A stretch of 64,000 bases of DNA, taken from assembly GCF_014132355.1 (NCBI RefSeq), contig NZ_BLZO01000031.1:41759-105758 (forward strand), in the 5' to 3' direction. Below, in pieces: positions 55,907 to 64,000 of the stretch. The translations under genes were made by a program, and so were the position numbers. The notes under the pieces are model-generated. The model did no database searches. It had not been told where the DNA came from and saw only the letters and a program-made list of their open reading frames with translations. The stretch's first letter is position 1. Every line of letters begins with the position of its first letter. Source of the DNA: Okeania sp. KiyG1. GTDB taxonomy: Bacteria > Cyanobacteriota > Cyanobacteriia > Cyanobacteriales > Microcoleaceae.

Positions 55907-57745
55907 ATGACGAATCTGCCAGAGTTTTTTAACCAACGTTATCAAGTTCAACAGGAACTAGGTTGTAATCAAAATGGGGGTCGTATTACTTATTTGTCAA
56001 CTGATACTAGGACAAAAACACCTGTTGTAACTAAACAATATAAATTTGCCAATTGGGCAGAATATGATAGTTATCATCGAGAAATTGAACTACTGCAACA
56101 AATCAATCATCCTAGTATTCCACGTTATCTAGATTCATTTGAAACAGAAAATGGCTTTTGTTTAGTACAAGAGTATAAAAATGCCCCCTCTCTTGACCCA
56201 AGACAGCATTGGACAGTAGCGGAAGTTAAACAAATTGCTCAAGCAGTATTAGAAGTTTTAGTTTATCTACAAAAGCAAGTACCACCTATTATTCATCGGG
56301 ATATTAAACCAGAAAATATCTTAGTTGAACGCAACGTTACTCAACTAAAAGTTTACCTAGTTGATTTTGGATTTGCTCGCAGTGGGGATGGTAATGTAGC
56401 AATTAGTAGTGCAGTTAAAGGCACTTTAGGATTTATGCCACCAGAACAATTGTTCAACAGGGAACTCACAAAAGCATCTGATTTGTACAGTTTAGGTGCA
56501 ACTTTAATCTGTTTATTAACTAATACAAAATCTAGTGATATCGGCAAATTAATTGATGATAACTATCGAATTAATTTTAAAAAGTTGTTGCCAAAACTAG
56601 AACCAGCATTTGTTAATTGGTTAGAAAAAATGCTGGAACCAAATTTAAAATATCGCTTCCAAAATGCTGAGATTGCTCTCAAAATGCTGAAAGGCATTGA
56701 AAATGCAGGAGATATGAAAACTGAAGCAATGCAATTTGGTAGGAAAAAAACTAGGAAAATATTTGCTGGGGTAGCAACAATTAGTTTGTGCCTAATAGTT
56801 TCTAGTACCATAGCAGCACTAACAACCTGGGGTGAAAATAAATGGTTAAATTCTCGGATAGAGCTAGAAATATCTCGTTCTAATGCGAGAAAGCAGCATT
56901 TACAGCAAGTTTTATTGCAAACGGGTCAGTGTCCTCGGTGTGAGTTGAATAATTTTAACTTAGCTTATGCAAACTTGAAAAATGTCAACCTTAAAGATGC
57001 TAGTCTAGAAGGTGCTGACCTCAATAATGCTAACCTCGAAGATGCCGATCTATGGAAAGCAAGTTTGGGAGGTATTAATCTTTCAGATGCTAATTTATCA
57101 AATGCTGACTTGAGAGGTGCTAAACTCAGATACGCAAATTTACAGTCTGCAAACCTCTGGAGTGCTAATCTAGGGTATGCTAATCTGTGGAATGTGAACC
57201 TGACTCAAGCAAATCTTCGAGATACTAATTTGTGGGGAGCTAACCTTGGTTATGCGAAGTTAGAAAACGCTAACCTGAAAAATGCTAAACTCAGATACGC
57301 AAATTTATTTAGTGCTGAGTTAGAGAATGCCGATCTCGAAAATGCGAATTTGAAGAATGCCAAGTTAGATGGTGTTAATCTCAAGGGTGCTAAGTTAAAA
57401 CAGGCTAATCTTAAAGATGCTGTACTCGAAGGATACAAAGGTCATGGTTATCGTAGTGTGAATTTAGAAAATGCCGATCTCGAAAGTGCTAATCTCGAAG
57501 GTAGTAATCTCAAAAATGCTAATTTACTGGGTGCCTACTTGAAGAATGCTAATCTCAGGGAAGCTTCTCTCGAAGGTGCCGATTTACGGGGTGCGAATCT
57601 TACGAATGCTAATCTCAGCAAAGCTTATTTACGAGGTGCAAATCTTCGTGGGGTCAATCTTCGGGGTGCTAAACTGGACAGTGCAAATATTCGAGATACT
57701 GACCTCAAAGGTGCGATCATGCCTGACGGTAGTATTCATCCTTAA
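55907..57745 (+). CDS. Ser/Thr protein kinase with pentapeptide repeats
   Basis: The start at 55907 (MTNLPEFFNQRY) is used. The 50 residues before it come from MITE sequence. The 612-residue protein has a kinase domain (VVTKQYK with K43; HRDIKPENIL with D132; LVDFGFARS with D153), a transmembrane span at about 282-305 (IFAGVATISLCLIVSSTIAAL), and a C-terminal run of pentapeptide repeats A(D/N)LxxA(N/D)L over about 230 residues. A CPRCELNNFN motif precedes the repeats. Such kinase/pentapeptide fusions are common in cyanobacteria. The repeats would lie on the other side of the membrane from the kinase. Confidence 0.9.
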   Translation: MTNLPEFFNQRYQVQQELGCNQNGGRITYLSTDTRTKTPVVTKQYKFANWAEYDSYHREIELLQQINHPSIPRYLDSFETENGFCLVQEYKNAPSLDPRQHWTVAEVKQIAQAVLEVLVYLQKQVPPIIHRDIKPENILVERNVTQLKVYLVDFGFARSGDGNVAISSAVKGTLGFMPPEQLFNRELTKASDLYSLGATLICLLTNTKSSDIGKLIDDNYRINFKKLLPKLEPAFVNWLEKMLEPNLKYRFQNAEIALKMLKGIENAGDMKTEAMQFGRKKTRKIFAGVATISLCLIVSSTIAALTTWGENKWLNSRIELEISRSNARKQHLQQVLLQTGQCPRCELNNFNLAYANLKNVNLKDASLEGADLNNANLEDADLWKASLGGINLSDANLSNADLRGAKLRYANLQSANLWSANLGYANLWNVNLTQANLRDTNLWGANLGYAKLENANLKNAKLRYANLFSAELENADLENANLKNAKLDGVNLKGAKLKQANLKDAVLEGYKGHGYRSVNLENADLESANLEGSNLKNANLLGAYLKNANLREASLEGADLRGANLTNANLSKAYLRGANLRGVNLRGAKLDSANIRDTDLKGAIMPDGSIHP

Positions 57746-57924
57746 TGAGAAGTCATGCATTCAAAATTCAAAAGTCAAAAGTTAAAAGTTAAAAGTTAGG
57801 AGGTCATTTCAGTTATCAGTTAATTACTATAGTAGGGGTATTTAATCATAGAAATTAATTCAGGTTTAAGCATTTAAATTTTTCTTTCAATTATCCCCTA
57901 CATATTAATTATTAATATAAATTA

Positions 57925-58239
57925 CTAACTTCTACAGCTTTCAATAAATTTCATGAAATGTTCGTTAAATTCTTCTGTTTCTTTCATGTAACAAGCATGA
58001 CCAGCATTAGTTAAAATAACTTTTTGAGAATTTGGCATTAGTTTTACTAACAAATCTGCTTGTGCTAAAGGTACTATGCGATCGTTACTACCCCAAATAG
58101 CTAATGTGGGTAATTTAATTCCTTCTAATTGATTCTGAAAACGTTGAATTCCCACGGTTGCAATTGCTACAAAACCAGCTAATTTATCTCCATGATTAAT
58201 CACAAAAGGTAAGCTATAACTTCCACAATGAGAAGTCAT
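57925..58239 (-). pseudogene. Hydrolase 3' fragment, copy 1
   Basis: An open frame of 104 residues from MTSHCGSYSLPFVINH to the end. It lacks the N-terminal half and nucleophile elbow but keeps NDRIVPLAQ and NAGHACYM (catalytic Asp and His). Whether it is expressed is unknown. Confidence 0.8.
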
Positions 58240-58383
58240 GCATTTAAAAGTTAAAAGTTAAAAGTTAGGAGGTCATTTCAGTTATCAGTTAATTACTATA
58301 GTAGGGGTATTTAATCATAGAAATTAATTCAGGTTTAAGCATTTAAAATTTTCTTTCAATTATCCCCTACATATTAATATAAA

Positions 58384-58701
58384 TTACTCACTTCTACAGC
58401 TTTCAATAAATTTCATAAAATGTTCGTGAAATTCTTCTGTTTCTTTCATATAACAAGCATGACCAGCATTAGTTAAAATAACTTTTTGAGAATTTGGCAT
58501 TAGTTTTACTAACAAATCTGCTTGTGCTAAAGGTACTATGCGATCGTTACTTCCCCAAATAGCTAATGTTGGTAATTTAATTCCTTCTAATTGATTCTGA
58601 AAACGTTGAATTCCCACGGTTGCAATTGCTACAAAACCAGCTAATTTATCTCCATGATTAATCACAAAAGGTAAGCTATAACTTCCACAATGAGAAGTCA
58701 T
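58384..58701 (-). pseudogene. Hydrolase 3' fragment, copy 2
   Basis: Open frame of 105 residues with the MTSHCGSYS start. It differs from copy 1 at a few silent or conservative bases (H for N in TEEFHEHF). Confidence 0.8.
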
Positions 58702-58855
58702 GCATTTAAAAGTTAAAAGTCAAAAGTTAGGAGGTAATTTCAGTTATCAGTTAATTACTATAGTAGGGGTATTTAATCATAGAAATTAATTCAGGTTTAA
58801 GCATTTAAAATTTTCTTTCAATTATCCCCTACATATTAATTATTAATATAAATTA

Positions 58856-59170
58856 CTAACTTCTACAGCTTTCAATAAATTTCATAAAATGTTCGTGAAA
58901 TTCTTCGGTTTCTTTCATATAACAAGCATGACCAGCATTAGTTAAAATAACTTTTTGAGAATTTGGCATTAGTTTTACTAACAAATCTGCTTGTGCTAAA
59001 GGTACTATGTGATCGTTACTTCCCCAAATAGCTAATGTGGGTAATTCAATTCCTTCTAATTGAGTCTGAAAACGTTGAATTCTCACGGTTGCAATTGCTA
59101 CAAAACCTGCTAATTTATCTCCATGATTAATCACAAAAGGTAAGCTATAACTTCCACAATGAGAAGTCAT
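58856..59170 (-). pseudogene. Hydrolase 3' fragment, copy 3
   Basis: Open frame of 104 residues. It has VRIQRFQTQLEGIELP and NDHIVPL, the most diverged of the copies. Confidence 0.8.
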
Positions 59171-59335
59171 GCATTTAAAAGTTAAAAGTCAAAAGTTAAA
59201 AGTTAAAAGTTAGGAGGTAATTTCAGTTATCAGTTAATTACTATAGTAGGGGTATTTAATCATAGAAATTAATTCAGGTTTAAGCATTTAAAATTTTCTT
59301 TCAATTATCCCCTACATATTAATTATTAATATAAA

Positions 59336-59653
59336 TTACTCACTTCTACAGCTTTCAATAAATTTCATGAAATGTTCGTGAAATTCTTCTGTTTCTTTCA
59401 TATAACAAGCATGACCAGCATTAGTTAAAATAACTTTTTGAGAATTTGGCATTAGTTTTACTAACAAATCTGCTTGTGCTAAAGGTACTATGCGATCGTT
59501 ACTACCCCAAATAGCTAATGTGGGTAATTTAATTCCTTCTAATTGATTCTGAAAACGTTGAATTCCCACGGTTGCAATTGCTACAAAACCAGCTAATTTA
59601 TCTCCATGATTAATCACAAAAGGTAAGCTATAACTTCCACAATGAGAAGTCAA
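59336..59653 (-). pseudogene. Hydrolase 3' fragment, copy 4
   Basis: Open frame of 105 residues, starting on TTG instead of ATG because the CATG of the unit is missing. The sequence otherwise equals copy 2. Confidence 0.78.
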
Positions 59654-59810
59654 AAGTTAAAAGTCAAAAGTTAAAAGTTAAAAGTTAAAAGTTAGGAGGT
59701 CATTTCAGTTATCAGTTAATTACTATAGTAGGGGTATTTAATCATAGAAATTAATTCAGGTTTAAGCATTTAAAATTTTCTTTCAATTATCCCCTACATA
59801 TTAATATAAA

Positions 59811-60415
59811 TTACTCACTTCTACAGCTTTCAATAAATTTCATGAAATGTTCGTGAAATTCTTCTGTTTCTTTCATATAACAAGCATGACCAGCATTAGT
59901 TAAAATAACTTTTTGAGAATTTGGCATTAGTTTTACTAACAAATCTGCTTGTGCTAAAGGTACTATGCGATCGTTACTTCCCCAAATAGCTAATGTTGGT
60001 AATTTAATTCCTTCTAATTGAGTCTGAAAACGTTGAATTCCCACGGTTGCAATTGCTACAAAACCAGCTAATTTATCTCCATGATTAATCACAAAAGGTA
60101 AGCTATAACTTCCACTCATAGAAGGAGATACTAAAACTGGAAGATTTAATTTTAAAATATTTAATAATTCTAGTAAAAACTTAAGCTAGAAACTGATGTT
60201 CTTTTAGAACGACCATACCCAGGAATATCTACAGCAACTGCTCGATAACCTGTCATGGCTAAAAGTTCAAGAGTCCCAATTTCTTGCCATGTCTGAGCGC
60301 TAAAACTTGCCCCATGTAACAAAAGTACACTAACCGAATTTGTTGGACCTGTTTCAAGATAATGAATCCGGGCGTTTTCCAGATTTATATATTGAGAATT
60401 AATATTGGTATTCAT
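59811..60415 (-). pseudogene. Parent alpha/beta hydrolase (ABHD14/CIB-like), frameshift
   Basis: The N-terminus (60415-60170) has [18 protein letters not shown] and [11 protein letters not shown]. The frame breaks at a T5 run (near 60172-60176). With one more T it reads [38 protein letters not shown]. The nucleophile elbow would be PSMSGSYS and the acid/His NDRIVPL and NAGHACYM, like CIB/ABHD14B proteins. The intact protein would be about 201 residues. It is the template of the tandem fragments. Confidence 0.82.
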
Positions 60416-60905
60416 AGTTTGATTGATGATAATTTCATTATCTTACAGTAGTTTGTAACTTGATTAGGTACAAAGTTGTATCTGGAGTTTGAGGGAACGA
60501 AGATTAAGATTAAGATTTACTATATTAATTGGCATAATTAGGGATTGCTGATTAAATCTAAAAGCATTGACATATAAAAACTTTAGCATTTTTGGGGCCT
60601 TGAAAAAGTGCATGGTATCACGTCTAAAACGCTCAAAAAGTTAGTATTTTAGGCGCATAGTTGGGCAGAAAAATCATTCTTACAAAACTTAGCTCCTACC
60701 TCCTCTAAATTCCCATTTATTCTGTCTCCTGTCTTCCCCTCCACGGTCGGGGTTAGGGGTGGGTTGTCTCCTGTCTCCTACCCCAGCAAAAAGACTTTCC
60801 ATACGCAAACCCTAATTAATAATTACCTCTCCTGAAAAGAAGAGGATTGGCGAAAATAATTTTTTCTTTCTTTATTCTTTGAAAAATAAACTTTAAATCT
60901 TAATT
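60416..60905. other. Gap with two MITEs
   Basis: An AGGGCTTGCTGA-family copy (60540-60813) holds CCCCTCCACGGTCGGGG-type and GTCTCCT repeats. A TTACC-type copy (60821-60914) ends next to the DUF1802 gene and probably overlaps its last codons. Confidence 0.6.
60540..60813. repeat. MITE, AGGGCTTGCTGA family
   Basis: Left AGGGATTGCTGATTAAATC, right CATACGCAAACCCT. The interior AAACGCTCAAAAAGTTAGTA and GGCGCATAGTTGGGCAG recur inverted at 48695-48745. Confidence 0.7.
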
Positions 60906-61468
60906 ATTAGGTCAAAATATGACAAATTTCTGCGGATAATCTCTGATAATTATCATCAGTAAAAACAGGAACTGAATTAGTAATATTAATTGGTTGAGTT
61001 AACTCTATCCAGGAACGACAACCTCCATATTCGCGACGATAAAAAATCTCACAGTTTTGGGAAAGTTTATAAGTTCTTAAAAGTAAAAGATAAAGTGGTT
61101 GTTGGGGTTTCCATTTTAGGCGATCGCTGACAAATTTTTCATTCCAAATATGATAAAAACAACTTATTTAAGATAGATTCATCACTCACTGGCAAAATAT
61201 GAGTAATCTCAGCAAAACTACTAATTTTAATCTTCTCAGGATGCCAACCTGAATCTACAGTTTGCACCTGAGTTGCATATTCTGGCTTAAGTAAATCTGG
61301 CTGTTGATGTTCAAAAGTTGGATAGAGTAATACCTGTTTATACGCAACAGTAAAACGACCTCCTTGTTCCCGAATACCACCCTTTCTTAACAACATAATT
61401 GTTTGACCTTTTTCTAAAGCATTAATAGCAATATTCCACTCCTTAAGAGCAGCAGTAATAGTTTCCAT
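60906..61468 (-). pseudogene. DUF1802 protein, frameshift
   Basis: The N-terminal frame (61468-61139) reads METITAALKEWNIAINALEKGQTIMLLRKGGIREQGGRF, a DUF1802 hallmark, and ends early at a T5 run (about 61155-61159). With four Ts it continues ILNKLFYHIWNEKFVSDRLKWKPQQPLYLLLLRTY...YGGCRSWIEL to TAA at 60908-60906. The whole protein would be about 187 residues. Function unknown. Confidence 0.72.
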
Positions 61469-62214
61469 AGTTATCTATTTACAGTAATTGATAGTGATAT
61501 GTAATCTAGTTATTTATTATAAAACTAACCTTCCTATTCTTAAGCTGGGTAGTAGGGGAGTAGGGGAGTAGGGGAGTAGGGAGTGGGGGAGTAGGGGAGT
61601 AGGGGAGTAGGGGAGTAGGGAAAATAGAAAGATTTACTTTGGTATAACTTGAATAAATTATCCGGAAATTGCGAGAAATATTAGAAGAATGATCGGAGGA
61701 GATTTATCAAGTATCTAGAAATATACTCTTTTTCCTCATTTTAAAGTGGGATGAGGAGAAAAAAATTAAAGAATAGGAATGTATCTACAAGTTTTATACA
61801 CCACTTTTTTATGTTAAGTAAGTAAACTTAAAACTCTAGGTATATTTTGTGATTTTTATAAATATCGGAACAAAATAAGATGATGAAATATCTATTTATA
61901 TGTCACCTTAAAAATGATAAATAAATAGTATTTATTTGAAATTAATTTTCAATTTATAGATACTAAAATAAAACTAGGCAATCAAACATCTACTCTACAA
62001 AAATCATAATTTAGGCTTAATTAATAACTAAAAATATATGTCAATACATTTGTCTTATTTTATTTAAGGCACGGTTTTTTGATGTATAAATCCTTGAAAA
62101 ATATACTGGAATAAATGTAAAAATATATATTTTTTCCGAAGTTATAGCTGAATAAATGTTACTGTTTCAATCCAAAAATCAATCTTAGTTAATTAAAATA
62201 AATCAAAAATTACT
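61469..62214. other. Gap with a GGGAGTA repeat
   Basis: A GGGGAGTA/GGGAGTA tandem runs 61552-61620. The rest is AT-rich, with no gene. No typical ribosome-binding site is obvious ahead of 62215. Confidence 0.55.
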
Positions 62215-63342
62215 ATGTCAGAAATTACTCCTAATCCAATAATTCCAGATTTCGGCGACGAAGAACCTATGATTAATCAACCACCAAGCGATCCTGCTGA
62301 AATTGGTGATGATGCAACAGCTATAGTTGACTCTCCTGACAATAGCAACGAATCGCTGTCTGGTACAAATGGCATGGATTGGATTTTAGGTCTTGATAGA
62401 GATGATTTGATTGAAAGTGGAGGTGGGGAAGACACTATATTTGCAGGAAGAGATAATGATACTGTCTATGCAGGAAGAGATAATGATTGGGTTAGCGGAA
62501 ATAGAGGAGATGATCAACTTCACGGTAACCGTGGGTCTGATACTATATTTGGCGGAAAAGGTAATGATACCATCTATGGAGGAAAAGATGATGATTGGGT
62601 TAGTGGAGATAAAGGAGATGATGAACTTCATGGTAACCAAGGGTCTGATACGGTTAGAGGTGGTGACGGGAATGATACTATATTTGGAGGTGAAGATAAT
62701 GACTTGGTCAGAGGTGAGGAAGGAGACGACCTAGTTTTTGGCGATCGGGGATTTGATAATGTCAGAGGCGGTAGTGGAAATGATAGTGTCTACGGTGGTA
62801 GAGATGATGATTTAGTTGCTGGAGAAGAAGGAGACGATCTAGTTTCGGGAAACCGTGGTAATGATACGGTTAGAGGTGGAGGGGGCGATGATCTGGTTTT
62901 CGGAGGTAAAGGGGACGATCTAATTGAGGGTGGTGGAGGTAACGACCTGCTAAGAGGGGGTCAAGGAGCAGATATTTTCCGTTTTGAGTTTTTCGAGTCG
63001 GAGACATTTATTGCAGATGGAACTGAGATATTTGGTTTCGATACTCTCAACAATTTTGTTCCTGGAGACTCTGGAGTAGATACTCTCACTGACTTTACTC
63101 CAGGAGAAGACAAGATACAGCTTGATGCTGATAGCTTCCGCGAGTTAATTGGGCCTGGTGGTACTTTCAACCCTGATGAATTTACTACTCTTGCTGAATT
63201 TGCTGAAAATCAAGATGCTAATCTAGTCTACGACTCAGAGCAAGGTTTGATGTACTATATTGACGCGGACAATAATGCTATACAATTCCTGCAATTAGAG
63301 GGTAATCCAGATATTACTGGTGATGACTTTGAAACTATCTAA
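62215..63342 (+). CDS. RTX (hemolysin-type calcium-binding repeat) protein
   Basis: The 375-residue acidic protein has about 20 nonapeptide repeats of GGxGxDxxx type from residue 70 to 245 (GGKGNDTIYGGKDDDWVSGD...). They would bind Ca2+ and form a beta-roll. The C-terminal part (DTLTDFTPGEDKIQLDADSF...) fits the usual RTX C-terminal region for type I secretion. No enzyme domain is visible, so it is likely a secreted or surface calcium-binding protein. No ABC exporter gene is near. Confidence 0.9.
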   Translation: MSEITPNPIIPDFGDEEPMINQPPSDPAEIGDDATAIVDSPDNSNESLSGTNGMDWILGLDRDDLIESGGGEDTIFAGRDNDTVYAGRDNDWVSGNRGDDQLHGNRGSDTIFGGKGNDTIYGGKDDDWVSGDKGDDELHGNQGSDTVRGGDGNDTIFGGEDNDLVRGEEGDDLVFGDRGFDNVRGGSGNDSVYGGRDDDLVAGEEGDDLVSGNRGNDTVRGGGGDDLVFGGKGDDLIEGGGGNDLLRGGQGADIFRFEFFESETFIADGTEIFGFDTLNNFVPGDSGVDTLTDFTPGEDKIQLDADSFRELIGPGGTFNPDEFTTLAEFAENQDANLVYDSEQGLMYYIDADNNAIQFLQLEGNPDITGDDFETI

Positions 63343-64000
63343 ATTTTATTACGTCTGGTTGAGGAGTAGGGAGTGGGGGAGTAGGGAAGCATTTTTCTAC
63401 CTTTCTCCCCTATTCTATATTCGTTTTTCGGCGTTGCTGAATTGATATCATGTCCGGTAGCATCGGTATTGTATAGGAAAGGTAGGGAATAGGGAATAGG
63501 GAATAGGGAATAGACAGAAAAACTTAAGAAAGAGCAAGAAAAAAAACTTAAATTCCCTGTAGATATTTACGCTAACTTTTACACAAACGATTGCGTTCGG
63601 ACATGATATGAAGTATGAATGTGCGATTGTTTGGTTCTCGCCTTCGCCCCCGCGCATCCCCCATTCAACAAAAAGCGCAGCAACATCTGGCTTCCCCTTT
63701 CCAAGGGGGACGGGAGGGGGATCACGGGGACTTTAGAGTTTTATTCCCCCAAAATTGGCTTGCTCGGGGGGCAAAATCATACCCAAAATCAGCAACGCCC
63801 GTTTTTCAATACTAGAGCAGTCACTACTATAGTTAGGACATCGGTTCATTAATTGATAATTGATAATGGATAATTGATAATTACCTCGGGTTTTAACCGT
63901 TACGGAATTGAATATAAGGAAATAGTATTAATGGATAATGGATAGTGGATAATGGATAATGAAAGAATTCTCTAACTCTTTAATTATCAATTATCAATTA
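63343..64000. other. Terminal repeat-filled gap
   Basis: A TATCATGTCCGG MITE lies at 63446-63608, and GGGAATA iterations within it. A CCCCCAAAATTGGCTTGC repeat is near 63745. The last 100 bp hold a TTACC-type element and TAATGGA/ATTATCA repeats. Confidence 0.55.
63446..63608. repeat. MITE, TATCATGTCCGG family, TGA flanks
   Basis: TGA precedes (63443-63445) and follows (63609-63611). The inner part is a GAATAGG tandem. The target here is TGA, the third variant (TTA, TAA, TGA) of the TNA rule. Confidence 0.85.

Larger units (their letters stand above)
57746..60119. repeat. Tandem amplification of a hydrolase gene 3' end
   Basis: Four partial copies (3' part of the hydrolase plus its downstream 145-155 bp) lie downstream of the parent gene. 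Frame ends are at 57925, 58384, 58856 and 59336, and the parent ends at 59811: spacing 459, 472, 480 and 475 bp. Every junction joins hydrolase sequence ending CTTCCAC to AATGAGAAGTCA, which is the sequence immediately after the kinase stop. Each unit also contains GGAGGT(C/A)ATTTCAGTTATCAG, the end of the GTCA-family MITE. Confidence 0.9.

Noticed and set aside
57925-59653. Four separate small hydrolase paralogues
   Set aside because: All lack the N-terminal half and share the same junction, so they are tandem fragments of one gene.

Overview
The window reads as chromosome of a filamentous, non-heterocystous marine cyanobacterium of the Trichodesmium/Okeania type. This is inferred from AT-rich DNA, HIP1 octamers (GCGATCGC), xisH/xisI-type genes, a cyanobacterial group 2 sigma factor, PPC and RTX repeat proteins, pentapeptide-repeat kinases, an ORF-less group II intron, and low coding density with very many small mobile repeats. 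The species cannot be named from the sequence alone.

Layout. 1-2.1 kb: a TnpB gene split by an ORF-less group II intron. 2.1-4.9 kb: a small HTH protein and a two-gene ParA-like/ParB-like unit with a nuclease-like N-terminus. 6.1-9.7 kb: a PLP amino-acid decarboxylase, cbiT and cdsA. 10-11.4 kb: a broken TnpB. 11.4-15.2 kb: a DUF2993 protein, an rRNA pseudouridine synthase and a frameshifted rodZ. 15.4-17.2 kb: a TnpB gene disrupted by nested MITEs. 17.2-24.3 kb: malQ, a bestrophin, a frameshifted hypothetical gene and an MscS channel. 25-27.8 kb: a PPC-repeat gene broken by a TnpB element. 28.8-31.5 kb: adhE. 31.7-33.1 kb: a dead IS1-family element carrying two MITEs. 33.6-38 kb: a NarL-type response regulator with a triplicated 5' end, moeA and xisHI. 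38.7-40.3 kb: a broken PD-(D/E)xK-like nuclease and a seven-unit 128-bp tandem array. 40.4-45.4 kb: a TPR protein and an AAA ATPase. 46.1-50.1 kb: cobO, a hypothetical gene and a sigma factor. 51.3-55.2 kb: a PPC protein and a likely aminophosphonate oxidase/phosphonatase pair. 55.9-60.4 kb: a kinase with pentapeptide repeats, then an alpha/beta hydrolase whose 3' end is amplified in tandem. 60.9-63.3 kb: a DUF1802 pseudogene and an RTX protein.

Nearly every intergenic gap is built of miniature inverted-repeat elements, often nested and carrying short tandem repeats. I resolve about eight families. For two of them the target duplication can be read directly because an insertion splits a recognisable sequence: TNA (3 bp) for the TATCATGTCCGG family and GTCA (4 bp) for the TTTCAGTTATCAG family. 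These repeats supply a start codon (cobO), a protein tail (adhE), in-frame insertions in two TnpB genes, and a MITE end within the units of three tandem arrays.

Many genes are broken by one-base changes in homopolymers. This is either widespread pseudogenisation or residual sequencing error, and the sequence alone cannot decide. The stronger candidates for unusual biology are the intron-split TnpB, the ParA-nuclease/ParB-like pair, the ATPase/TPR pair, and the repeat-driven tandem amplifications. No tRNA, rRNA or CRISPR array was seen.
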